A stretch of DNA of 64,000 nt from Morinoia aosen (Eukaryota; Arthropoda; Malacostraca; Amphipoda; Talitridae). The notes under the pieces are model-generated. The model worked only from the letters and a program-made list of their open reading frames with translations. It was not told where the DNA came from and did no database searches. A program made the translations under genes and the position numbers. Of this stretch, positions 20,301 through 25,809 are shown in pieces. Location of the stretch: the NCBI GenBank assembly GCA_030386875.1, contig CM059569.1:40959842-41023841 (forward strand), given 5' to 3'. Positions within the stretch are counted from its first letter, which is position 1, and each line of letters starts with the position of its first letter.

Positions 20301-22288
20301 ACGTAGCACAGACAACTGACTTCGAAAGTTTTAAATTTTACCATGGGAAGATGACGTTCAGAACAACTATGAGGTCACAACGATAACACATGGGTAACAC
20401 GTTATGTTAAGACAACCGTTAAATTCAGGTTCACAATCTTTAAAGATTGAAAACTATTTGTATATCCACTGAAAAAATAAAACCGCTAACCAAAGATCAG
20501 CACTTGCGCCGGACGCGCACTTTTAAGCGTTCCTTAACGGTCCGCACCTGAACTAGCGCTTACGGTGCCAGGCGACTTGTTCCCCTATCTAACTACAACA
20601 ACAATAGGCACAGCACAAGATAAAAGATAGGACTATCGAGCATCGGCGAACAACAGAGATTTAACGCACCCGATTTTGAACAGCCACAACGAAGGAGTGA
20701 CTTTCTGCAGCAGCCGTTGTCAGAGCGAGGCTGATCCATAAGCAATGCCTACCTAATATTTCCTGTGCAACCACCCCAGTCTAACTTTTCACCGCCTGCA
20801 TGCACGTTTTTCACCGCCTGCATGCACGTTTTTCGCCACCTTAGAGATTTAAACGACTTAAGGTGGCGAAAACATGCATGCAGGCAGCGAAAAGTTAGAC
20901 TTGGACTAGCTCAACTCACCGTACTGATGTGAAATGTGATGCATGAAGAACTCTAGCAGGTGAGATCTAATTGCTGTCTATTTCCTGCAGCAAGTTGGTA
21001 GGGGCAGTAAAGGGACTGAAACTCTTTAAATTTCAACTCCACTATTTGAGAAACATGCTGCTGATTGACTAGAAACACTCAGGCCAATGAGGAAATTAAT
21101 GGCATGTATGATGTTAAAAAAGTTCAGCTAGAGCTAAATCAGAGAAAAAAAGCTTAAAATAAGGAGTAAGGAAATTTAGGAGAGAGCTTCAGGTTTAATG
21201 CTACAGTCCTGGGAGCAGGAAATATCAGAAGCATGGAAAATTATGAGCGAGCCAGTGTATTGCTCAGACTGTTACTGCCTTCTTTCCTTTGCCCTCTGAA
21301 ATAGGGCCTCTTTTAATGAGTAACTAAAGATACCTGACATTACAGCAATGCTTTCTCTGAAATGTCAGAACCCACAACCAAATTTTATCAAAAACATTTG
21401 TATCTAGGCTTAAGAGACATCAATATGATTGAAAAAATTGAACAATTTCTTCACCTTTTCATAAAAATAGAGCAAATTATACATGAACACCAGAAAGCTT
21501 CCCACCTAACACTACCATACCATTTCCTTTACATTACCATTGGTGCCACACATCAATGCTTGAGAACACAGGAATTTCAATGTTTTCCTTCCGAAAATGA
21601 TAAAAATTGCCTACCTTTTACACATGAGTAAAACCCTGCTAAAGTGAAGCCGGCAGACACAGCACCATTTCTTAAAACAAACTCTACAGGGTTTGTGAAG
21701 CAAGAGAACAGAACAGAACAAGTGCACTCACTTCTTGATGTTGATGGGGTCAAAGACAGGTCTGCATAGCACTATATTCTAAAATAAACCCTGTAAGGTT
21801 TTTTAAGCTTTAGAACAGAATGCATGCACTCACTTCTTGATGTTGGTGGGGTCGAAGACAAGTCTTCATAGCACCATTTTTTAAATAAAATAACTCCTGT
21901 AGGGTTTTAAAGCTTTAAAACAGAATGCATGCACTCACTTCCTGATGTTGGTGGGGTCAAAGACAGGTCTGGAGATGCGGACCGAGCGTCTGGTGGAAGC
22001 CCTGCTCTGGAGCTCCTTGTAGCAGTTGGAGCAGTGCCCCTGCCACGCAGGGTACCCATAGTAGCCACAGCCAGTGCGGCACAGCAGTGAGGACTGGTCA
22101 ATGTGGGGTCGTACAACACCATCTGAAGCGTAGCCTTCCCCCAGTAGGTAGTCGTGAGGTTGCCACAGCAGCTCTTCTTGTGCACCACCTTCTGCTGCCC
22201 CTCCTGCTCCCTCTTCTGTCCCTCCTCCTACTACTCCTCCTCCCTCCTCACTACTCTGACGGCTCTCTAATTGCCAGTCTGTCGACAT
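4349..22288 (-). CDS. RABGEF1: Rabex-5 homologue, Rab5 guanine-nucleotide exchange factor (11 coding exons)
   Basis: Rabex-5 activates Rab5 on early endosomes through its VPS9 domain and binds ubiquitin through an A20-type zinc finger. Eleven exons join with consistent phases to a predicted 1,292-residue protein. In order it has an acidic Gly/Glu-rich N-terminus, the A20 finger (Cys70, Cys74, Cys86, Cys89), an Asp-Pro-Ala repeat region (about 128-375), a basic helix, a helical bundle plus VPS9 domain (about 600-880), a coiled coil (about 885-945) and a Ser/Leu/Asp-rich tail. VPS9 residues equivalent to human Asp313, Tyr354 and Thr357 are present (ADDF at 799-802, YYFTN at 841-845). Human Rabex-5 is about 490 aa, so the repeat region and the tail are expansions. 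The least certain junction is the acceptor at 19612; an additional exon before it is possible. Introns are crowded with minisatellites, many starting at splice junctions. Confidence 0.9.
5977..6090 (-). CDS. RABGEF1: Rabex-5 coding exon 10
   Basis: The exon is 114 nt, 38 codons, phase 0 at both ends. The acceptor is tgccgcag before GTGTCGG and the donor is CTCCCAG then gtgccc. It begins VSEVLRDNP, which aligns with the end of the Rabaptin-binding coiled coil and the following Pro-containing linker of human Rabex-5 (about residues 445-465). Confidence 0.85.
6176..6320. repeat. 16-bp tandem array (8 copies) containing splice-donor consensus
   Basis: Eight copies of actcaccatttgaggg lie in the intron just 3' (gene sense) of coding exon 9. 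On the minus strand each unit reads AAATGGTGAGT, so each copy holds a consensus 5' splice site. Intron sequence beside the exon contains related motifs (aaatggtcagt, aaatggtgaagt), so the array probably grew from it. Confidence 0.85.
6338..6426 (-). pseudogene. Partial, diverged duplicate of the 3' end of Rabex-5 coding exon 9
   Basis: In minus-strand sense this stretch encodes LAAVSAFYARIIARVDHL and then a Lys-Asp-Val-Val-Ala-Gly-Lys end, followed by gtgag. The functional exon end has LAAVNESYARILEQVDHL with the same layout and donor. It is therefore a tandem copy of the last 25-30 codons and the donor, about 170 bp downstream of the original. No good acceptor was found, so it is probably not an independent exon. 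It could still serve as an alternative donor. Confidence 0.7.
6514..6762 (-). CDS. RABGEF1: Rabex-5 coding exon 9: end of VPS9 domain and coiled coil
   Basis: The exon is 249 nt, 83 codons, phase 0 at both ends. The acceptor is gctgcggcag before CAATGC and the donor is GGCAAG then gtgagg. QCAVTFIAEE continues the human VPS9 segment CCAVAFIE after YYFTN. LTEEEFRWHMKGQ matches human LSQEDFDRYMSGQ. The rest (NTLQRFDRAASALAAV, then YARILEQVDHLKDAVTGK) is heptad-like and corresponds to the Rabaptin-5-binding coiled coil. The first 14 bases of the exon are part of a tandem repeat extending upstream. Confidence 0.9.
6749..7014 (-). repeat. 46-bp tandem array: six copies of branch point + 3' splice site + exon start
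   Basis: Units begin (gtcacc) at 6749, 6795, 6841, 6887, 6933 and 6979; the last is diverged. On the minus strand each unit reads catctaac, an A/T stretch, then gctgcggcag and CAATGCGCGGTGAC. That is a branch-point consensus, an AG about 20 nt later, and the first 14 bases of coding exon 9. The copy at 6762 is in frame with the VPS9 domain. Since 46 is not a multiple of 3, use of an upstream copy would shift the frame. Confidence 0.9.
7073..7480 (+). mobile_element. Dispersed element, family Y, copy 1
   Basis: The element starts near ttagacgttagtttaagc and runs through tttagtatggagttaa, aggacagcagtgaaccga and gaaggcctacctaactctca to a ccctcacattgtcc end. At least six related copies or fragments occur in this window on both strands. 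It has no ORF, no tRNA-like head and no obvious inverted ends. The class is unknown; a SINE or MITE is possible. Confidence 0.65.
7481..8940. other. Rabex-5 intron interior, no other gene seen
   Basis: This part of the 2.5-kb intron between coding exons 8 and 9 contains an (AG)n run near 7566-7590. No recognisable exon or classified element was seen. Confidence 0.4.
8985..9258 (-). repeat. 15-bp tandem array of in-line splice donors after Rabex-5 coding exon 8
   Basis: About 16-18 units of the type cacaaaggcgcccct. On the minus strand they read TTTGTGAGT or TTTGTGAGG plus a GC-rich spacer. The true exon end is AACTTT then gtgagtac at 9259, so each unit reproduces the last exon codon and the donor. 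The core unit is 15 bp, equal to five codons, and the first copies after the exon keep its frame (reading AFVRG, VFVSG) until a stop at 9190-9192. Confidence 0.85.
9259..9515 (-). CDS. RABGEF1: Rabex-5 coding exon 8: catalytic core of VPS9 domain
   Basis: The exon is 257 nt with acceptor tgtattgcag before CGCTGC and donor AACTTT then gtgagt. It enters with two bases completing an Ala codon and leaves in phase 0. The motifs PASADDFFPALIYCLI and NIAYITYFAPHDQL, ending in YYFTNF, match the human Rabex-5 catalytic surface (PASADDFLPTLIY, NIQYITRF, YYFTNL). The Asp and the Tyr/Thr pair needed for nucleotide exchange are retained, so the enzyme is expected to be active on Rab5-family GTPases. Confidence 0.93.
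9535..9808 (-). mobile_element. tRNA-derived SINE, copy A (fills most of a Rabex-5 intron)
   Basis: The minus strand reads a tRNA-like head with A box TGGCCGAGTGG (9779-9789) and B box GTTCGAATCCC (about 9733-9743). A conserved body follows (gggagaactcagccacaatt, cagaaatgggcaccagtttg), then a tail ending tggaataaagcattc. Copies near 28.4 and 36.5 kb share body and tail. The A box resembles tRNA-Ser/Leu. The copy lies in gene sense and takes up about 85% of the 316-nt intron. Confidence 0.85.
9832..9929 (-). CDS. RABGEF1: Rabex-5 coding exon 7: VPS9 domain
   Basis: The exon is 98 nt with acceptor gggtttgcag before AATTCG and donor ATCGGAG-gtaagg. IRRLNWISADMLG aligns with human IRALRWVTPQMLC, and APAVDAII with the following helix. 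It enters completing an Arg codon (AG+A) and leaves after the first base of an Ala codon. Confidence 0.9.
9940..10370. repeat. Diverged tandem duplications in Rabex-5 intron 6
   Basis: Related segments recur: a short one (gaacttttcagcaatattttgca, later gaaccttttagcaacatttta) about 55 bp apart, and a longer one about 180 bp apart (ccttgaaattggtgagctgtagg versus ccttaaaattggtcaacggt). They are old tandem duplications without coding content. Confidence 0.5.
10866..11142. repeat. 17-bp minisatellite (cccaagtc type)
   Basis: About 16 units: first cacacactcccccaagt, then ccacacacccccaagtc. On the minus strand they read gtgggacttggg, resembling the donor of coding exon 6 just upstream in gene sense (AG then gtgggactc). 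The array probably arose from that exon-flanking sequence. Confidence 0.85.
11218..11347 (-). CDS. RABGEF1: Rabex-5 coding exon 6: helical bundle/VPS9 start
   Basis: The exon is 130 nt with acceptor gtggggcag before GCATGTCGG and donor CAGGACAG-gtggga. It encodes MSEEDMGRVVSLSERYVFTR and then LHSALRAAV..QDLATQDR, aligning with human VPPERVEKIMDQIEKYIMTR and DLAIQKR. Junction phases are 1 upstream and 2 downstream. Large minisatellites lie on both sides. Confidence 0.88.
11370..13660. repeat. 25-bp minisatellite, about 90 copies
   Basis: The unit is gtcatgtgcagcaacagc plus acacacc, alternating with a tagcgtca variant. It fills the intron beside the acceptor of Rabex-5 coding exon 6. Because 25 bp is not a multiple of 3, each frame yields a rotating 25-residue peptide repeat. 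The long plus-strand frames here (up to 383 codons, MCSNSTHRHVQQQHT type) are artefacts. On the minus strand the main unit has no AG dinucleotide. Confidence 0.95.
13780..14500. other. Rabex-5 intron 5 interior, nothing recognised
   Basis: Unique-looking AT-rich intron sequence. No exon, RNA gene or classified element was recognised. Confidence 0.4.
14515..14665. repeat. Simple repeat (cagacagacagt / acac) beside exon 5 donor
   Basis: Imperfect cagacagacagtcac repeats then (ac)n, just 3' in gene sense of the coding exon 5 donor. No coding content. Confidence 0.8.
14679..14844 (-). CDS. RABGEF1: Rabex-5 coding exon 5: helical bundle
   Basis: The exon is 166 nt with acceptor tgcgtgcag before ACGCTGAGC and donor TTCGCAG-gtccgt. 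Residues such as GAVRKQVSVCVDRVRRSL and LEQTAKLLQELHSGLHSMV form amphipathic helices matching the helical bundle that precedes the human VPS9 domain. It enters in phase 0 and leaves in phase 1. Confidence 0.82.
15308..15376. repeat. (CA)n-rich simple repeat
   Basis: Imperfect cacacac tracts with interspersed gctcac motifs in Rabex-5 intron 4. Confidence 0.75.
15552..15625 (-). CDS. RABGEF1: Rabex-5 coding exon 4
   Basis: The exon is 74 nt with acceptor tctgtacag before ACCGGG and donor CTCAAG-gtgggc. It encodes RDKDKAGGADSATSASQELD and AFLK. The end matches human EFIEFLK at the start of the helical bundle. The first two bases complete an Asn codon with the previous exon. Confidence 0.8.
16373..16539 (-). 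CDS. RABGEF1: Rabex-5 coding exon 3: basic helix
   Basis: The exon is 167 nt with acceptor gtgtgtgcag before CAAAGTG and donor GCCAAAA-gtgcgt. It includes SLINKKIDKLDEKRRQQIHK and NLVKSIFRKS, a Lys/Arg-rich helix comparable to the human FSKFEEKKTNEKTR..VKKFF segment. This region may help with membrane or ubiquitin contacts (inference). It enters in phase 2 and leaves in phase 1. Confidence 0.8.
16560..16680. repeat. Imperfect ctcacac/ctcacgct simple repeat
   Basis: Short cacgctcacac motifs beside the acceptor of Rabex-5 exon 3. No coding content. Confidence 0.7.
16874..17440 (+). mobile_element. Internally deleted Tc1/mariner element
   Basis: 567 bp flanked by TA on both sides, with inverted ends starting cactcgcgagcaaaagtttgg and ending ctcgcgagtg. 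The terminal inverted repeats extend about 120 bp, to the ttcaactcttaactttaaa region. TA target duplication and the retained transposase C-terminus identify the superfamily. It lies inside Rabex-5 intron 2. Confidence 0.9.
17000..17172 (+). pseudogene. C-terminal remnant of Tc1-type transposase
   Basis: About 55 codons ending in a stop at 17170-17172, including LNELKSALIEEWEGIPQES and IRSMKNRLRAVIRARG, ending NTKY. This matches the conserved C-terminal end of Tc1 transposases. The DNA-binding domain and the DDE catalytic part are absent, so it cannot encode an active enzyme. The Met of the open frame at 16927 is in the terminal inverted repeat and is not a native start. Confidence 0.85.
18317..19612 (-). 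CDS. RABGEF1: Rabex-5 coding exon 2: Asp-Pro-Ala repeat exon
   Basis: The donor TACCTCAG-gtctgc (end 18317, phase 2) is good. The proposed acceptor ATCGAG before GTGTGAGG (19612) is the one AG found that joins the zinc-finger exon in frame, but it has a weak pyrimidine tract. The frame stays open to at least 19686, so the true 5' boundary may differ or an extra exon may intervene. The exon encodes about 49 APDAP repeats, then a Ser/Arg-rich region with repeated PPAGDD/AGEDS motifs ending in GGRYAAYL. No domain is recognised in this linker. All frames of the array are open; this one is chosen by splicing continuity with Rabex-5 exons. Confidence 0.7.
18832..19572 (-). repeat. 15-bp coding minisatellite (APDAP)n, about 49 copies
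   Basis: The unit gcgtcgggagccggg is repeated almost without error; rare variants are tgcgtc and cgtctg. On the minus strand it encodes Ala-Pro-Asp-Ala-Pro, with one acidic residue every five. Near identity of units indicates recent expansion or homogenisation. Copy number is likely polymorphic. Confidence 0.95.
19823..20022. repeat. 20-bp tandem array, 9-10 copies
   Basis: The unit ttcaacatacgaagtgccgg lies in Rabex-5 intron 1. The apparent plus-strand frame (NIRSAGSTYEVPV) is an artefact of the repeat. Confidence 0.9.
20060..21700. other. Rabex-5 intron 1 interior with one hairpin
   Basis: No exon or gene was recognised apart from the inverted repeat at 20780-20905. If the missing linker or MIU exon exists it should lie in this intron (19613-21938), but I could not identify it. 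Confidence 0.35.
20780..20906. repeat. Inverted repeat with duplicated arm segment
   Basis: agtctaacttttcaccgcct on the left pairs with aggcagcgaaaagttagact on the right. The left arm contains tcaccgcctgcatgcacgtt twice. The loop is about 20 nt around agagatttaaacgac. It resembles a small foldback/MITE remnant. Confidence 0.7.
21722..21985 (-). repeat. About 105-bp tandem triplication of the zinc-finger exon 3' end and donor
   Basis: cactcacttc/ttgatgttgg-type sequence occurs three times, with donor positions (plus-strand ACTCAC) at 21726, 21828 and 21933. Each copy, in minus-strand sense, encodes FDP-x-NI and then a gtgagt donor. The functional donor is the first met in transcription (21938). 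The other two copies lie downstream in the intron. Confidence 0.85.
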
Positions 22289-22298
22289 ACTCTTCCAG
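21939..22298 (-). CDS. RABGEF1: Rabex-5 coding exon 1: A20-type zinc finger
   Basis: The start ATG is at 22288 (MSTDWQLESRQ). The acceptor is likely gcgttgcag before CTGGAAG (22298), and the donor is ATCAGGAA-gtgagt. After a Gly/Glu-rich stretch comes HIDQSSLLCRTGCGYYGYP and AWQGHCSNCYKE, matching the human Rabex-5 A20 finger HVDQSDLLCKKGCGYYG. The four zinc ligands are Cys70, Cys74, Cys86 and Cys89 (C-x3-C-x11-C-x2-C). This finger binds ubiquitin and acts as an E3 in mammals. An in-frame Met at 22309 lies upstream of the proposed acceptor, so I prefer 22288. Confidence 0.88.
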
Positions 22299-22354
22299 CT
22301 GCAACGCATTCACATCAAACATGAATACAATTAAACTTTATGAGCACATACATG

Positions 22355-22680
22355 CAACACACATTAGATTAAAGGTTAGCTTAAGCTTCACTAAACACTA
22401 CAAAAAAGAGCATATCAAAGAGAGGAAGGAGGAAAGCAATATTTAGTATGGGTATTAGGGGATGCAGAATCTATGCAGATGGAGCATTGAAACAGTAAGT
22501 TGGGAAAGAAGTTCATGAAACAAGATAAAAGTCTAAGAAGGAAAAATTAGGTGCTGAAAAACAGGACAGCAGTAAACCAAAAAAAGTGGTTCACAACATA
22601 GCAAAAAATATTTTACTTCAACAAAAAGAAGGCCTACTTAACTCTCAGCTTAGGCCCTCACACATTTTATGCCTGGGAGG
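22355..22680 (+). mobile_element. Dispersed element, family Y, copy 2
   Basis: Starts attagattaaaggttagctt and contains agaggaaggagg, ggacagcagtaaacc and gaaggcctacttaactctca, then ccctcacacatttt. It is diverged from the copies at 7.1, 23.3 and 30.5 kb. Confidence 0.6.
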
Positions 22681-22687
22681 CAACACA

Positions 22688-22918
22688 CTTGACATTTTGA
22701 CTGTGACGTAAGCCACTGGTGGTACACAGAGGCCAATATTATAATGCTGATGACCAACTAGTTATCACAAACTCAATTTTCATAATTACTTAATCAATAT
22801 GAAATGAAGGCATACTCCAGTTGATGTTTGTTATTTTCAAAATGGCTTCCCATGATTGACTATAAATATGAGTTTAATGTTGACCTTCAGTTTTACCTGC
22901 CATAGTCAAAGTGCTAAA
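22688..22918. mobile_element. piggyBac-type MITE, copy 2
   Basis: Inverted ends acattttgactgtgacg and gccatagtcaaagtgct. Its interior matches the copies at 2.98 and 60.68 kb. The TTAA target is degraded. Confidence 0.6.
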
Positions 22919-23049
22919 GATTTAAATTTTAACTTTGCAATAGGAATAAGGTTAACAGAAATATTCAAGTTATTGCTGAATCAACTAACTCTAGAGATGG
23001 TCAGCATCAAATATTACATGTTTTATCCCTTGCCGCTTTTAAATTTTGA

Positions 23050-23180
23050 TAAATGTTGAATGATTGCCAGTAATCAATTTTCCAGTTTTCAGTGCTAAAC
23101 ATAGTTTATTAGATCGAAATAAACACGTTTTCTTCAATGCACTTTCCATCAGAAATGAGAATTTTATGAGTTATAGTGGT
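23050..23180. mobile_element. Fragment of the ggtaaatg foldback family
   Basis: aatcaattttccagttttca through ttcttcaatgcactttcc to tgagttatag matches one arm of the foldback elements at 23.76-24.50 and 25.17-25.70 kb. Confidence 0.6.
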
Positions 23181-23282
23181 AAGTTAATTTTCGTCTTTGA
23201 CGGCGAATGCAATCGAATAAACAGCTACTAATCAATTTTTGAATTTTTGTTACTTGAATCATGGGAATAACATCGAGTTTAG

Positions 23283-23638
23283 TTTAGTCGTTAGTTTTAG
23301 CCTCCCTTCCCAGCGGAAAATGTGATCCAAAGAGAGGAAGGAGGAAGGCCCCATTTAGTATGGAGTTAAAGAAATGCGGAATCTACACAGAAAGGCATAG
23401 AAACAGTAAGTTGTGAAAGAAGATCATGAAATAAGACCAAAGTTGAAGAAGAAAGTAGTAGGTGCTGAAGAACAGGACAGCAGTGAACCGAAAAAAGGTG
23501 GTCCTTAAACAAAAACATTTTAGTTTAACAAAAAAGAAGGCCTACCCAACTCTCAGCTCGGGCCCTGACATTGTCCCCCTGGTAGCGCTAGTTCCCATAG
23601 ATACAATAATTGTATCTCCCTGAGGGGGTGGGAATAAC
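23283..23638 (+). mobile_element. Dispersed element, family Y, copy 3
   Basis: Begins tagtttagtcgttagttttagcc and ends at gtatctccctgaggggg. It includes catttagtatggagttaa and aggacagcagtgaaccga. It is one of the more complete copies. Confidence 0.65.
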
Positions 23639-23760
23639 AACGAAATAAACTACTTTGCTTCTATATATTTTTTGCGGTAAATGAGAATTTTACGAGTTAG
23701 AGCAATAGGTTTCATTTTTTGCACAATTGAGCTGTTGGAGCATGTTTGAATAGTTTGGGT

Positions 23761-24496
23761 AAATGTGTAGCGTTATTCAGTAATCGATTTTCCACTTTTC
23801 GTTGCCTAAACATAGTTAATTCGGTCAAAATAAACAAGTTTTCTTCTATGCACTTACCGTCAGAAATGAGTATTTTACGTGTTATAGCAGTATATTAATT
23901 TTCATCTTTGATGACGAATGCGATCGAATAAACAGCTACTAATCGATTTACAAATTTTTGTTGCTTGAATCATGGTAATAACATCGAAATAAACTACTTT
24001 TCTTCTATACATTTTTTGCGGTAAATGGGTATTTTACGAGTTAGAGCGGTAGGTTTCATTTTTTGCGCGATTGAGCTGTTAGAGTATGTTTGAATACTTT
24101 GTAATTTATTATTAGCTCACCCTGCGGAACTTGCGGAGCCTGAACTCACTTCTAGGATCTTTTAGTTAATAACACACTAGAAATTATCTCCCAAAAATAT
24201 CAAATTATAGCGGTATGTTAACTTACGTCGTAGATGGCGGTAACGCTGTCAAGCATTCGAGCGCGTCGGATCAGAGCGTCCATGACAGTGTTGCCAGACG
24301 CGCGGTCAATGAATTACTTGCCGCTTTAAACACTATAGTTGCGGTAAGTCATTTACCACCCTAACTCGTAAAATACTCATTTTTGACAGAAAGTGAATAG
24401 ATGAAAACTTGTTTATTTCGAAGTAATTAACTAAGTTCGAGCACCGAAAACTGGAAAATCAATCACTGACCATCGCTACATATTTACCAAGGTTCT
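23761..24496. mobile_element. Foldback element with inverted arms (ggtaaatg ends)
   Basis: The left arm (ggtaaatgtgtagcg, then aatcgattttccactttt) is inverted at the right (aactggaaaatcaatcac, then cgctacatatttacc). The arms are about 150 bp. The GC-rich central part at 24227-24330 is unlike the arms and could be a first exon of the Rabex-5 gene. Confidence 0.65.
24227..24300 (-). other. Candidate 5' exon of the Rabex-5 gene
   Basis: The minus strand reads ACTGTCATGGACG and then ATCTACGAC-gtaagt, a consensus donor at 24226. The segment is GC-rich between AT-rich repeats and lies upstream of, and in the same orientation as, the zinc-finger exon. Spliced to the AG before 22298, its ATG (24283) would open an upstream ORF that overlaps the main start. 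Spliced to the alternative AG before 22291 it would add an in-frame N-terminal extension. No transcript evidence is available. Confidence 0.35.
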
Positions 24497-25165
24497 AATC
24501 ATGACAAAAAAATACAATCTCAACAGAACAAAAATAAGGGACCTTTTGGTCAATATTTATTTTAGGTGCTGCACGTAAATTAATAATTTGGGGGCAAATA
24601 ATCAATAAAGGAACACATTTTAAGACCTTTTACATGAATGACATTGTGCTCGCAGATGCGTTATTTTTTAATTATTGAACTTTGAAGTTGGCGCGGGCAC
24701 GCCTATTACAAACGTAAAGAGGTTCGGTCGTGAGGGGTAGCCACAGTTCCTTTAGTGAAAATTATAAATCAATTGAAATTCTACTATGCATAAACATAGT
24801 AAATGAGATGACGAGTTATATTGTCGATGCAAAAGACTTGTTTCGAATGTTCCCAGATACGTTGAACCCACGATATACCGGGGTTGAAGTAACGGACCTG
24901 CGGTCATCTCAAGGCTGCCAGTTACTTCGAAGCAGCGGTGCGCCCTTGCATACACTCGATCATTCGACGTAATGGGTCGGTTACAACCTTTATTTATAAT
25001 TTTCACTAGAAGAACTGTGGCTAACCCTTACGACCCAACCTCTTTACGTGTGTAATAGGCGAGTTAACTACCCTTATTAACTAAATTACGGCGCCGGCGC
25101 ACGCGCGCCGGTGCCAACTTCAAAGAACAATTATTCAAAAATAACGCATCAGCGAGCAGAATTTC

Positions 25166-25703
25166 GGTAAATGTTGAGGACTTGACCATAATCGATTTTC
25201 CACTTTTCGATCAATAAAGATTGTTGATAAGACCAAAATAAACAAAGTTTTCTTCAATGCACTTTCCGTCGGAAAAAAGTATTTTAAAAGTTATGTCACT
25301 AAATGAGTTACCCTAACTCCAGTGTTTGAGGCGGGAAAAATATACCGCGCGGTCCGACGTGAAAGTAAACAGGCGTTCCCGCGCACCAATCAAGCCGACG
25401 AAGAGAAGCAAACCCCCTATTACAAACGTAAAGAGGTTGGGTCGTGAGGGGTAGCAACAGTTCTTTTAGTGAAAATTATAAAACTAAAAGAACTGTGGCT
25501 ACCCCTCACGACCCAACCTCTTTACGTTTGTAATAGGGTGATGCACACTGGAGTTCCAGTAACACATTTAACGCCATAACTTTTAAAATACTCATTTCCG
25601 ACGGAAAGTGCATTGAAGAAAACTTGTTTATTTTGGTCTCATCAACAATCTTTATTGATCAAAAAGTGGAAAATCGATTATGGTCAAGTCCTCAACATTT
25701 ACC
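25166..25703. mobile_element. Nested foldback MITE with 8-bp target duplication
   Basis: 538 bp flanked by AGAATTTC on both sides (25158-25165 and 25704-25711). The inverted ends are ggtaaatgttgagg and cctcaacatttacc, and the arms run about 140 bp inward. An 8-bp target duplication is typical of hAT- or P-type transposases. It sits inside the right arm of the older palindrome. Confidence 0.85.
25417..25542. repeat. Near-perfect hairpin inside the nested element
   Basis: Arms of about 54 bp, starting cctattacaaacgtaaagag and ending ctctttacgtttgtaatagg, with a spacer of about 14 bp. The same motif lies in the elements at 24.7 and 33.9 kb, so it is shared between two foldback families. Confidence 0.85.
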
Positions 25704-25809
25704 AGAATTTCATTTGTGTAAAAGGTTTTTGAAAGTGCTCTTTTAGTGATTCTAAGCAACTACATTTCTAATTTCCGTGCAGCACCTAAAATAAATATTG
25801 ACCAACCTT

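Larger units (their letters stand above)
24535..25800. mobile_element. Palindromic foldback element, interrupted by a second one
   Basis: The outer arms pair: ttggtcaatatttattttag and tgctgcacg at the left with cgtgcagcacc and taaaataaatattgaccaa at the right. They continue through gcagatgcgttatt / aataacgcatcagcgagcag. An inner inverted pair, tattacaaacgtaaagaggt (about 24703) and cctctttacgtgtgtaatag (about 25060), frames a 290-bp unique core. The right arm is split at 25165/25704 by the nested element. A second copy of this family is at 33.68-34.27 kb. Confidence 0.75.

Noticed and set aside
24730..24972. 80-codon frame inside the foldback element
   Set aside because: No similarity, short, and within the unique core of a transposon palindrome.
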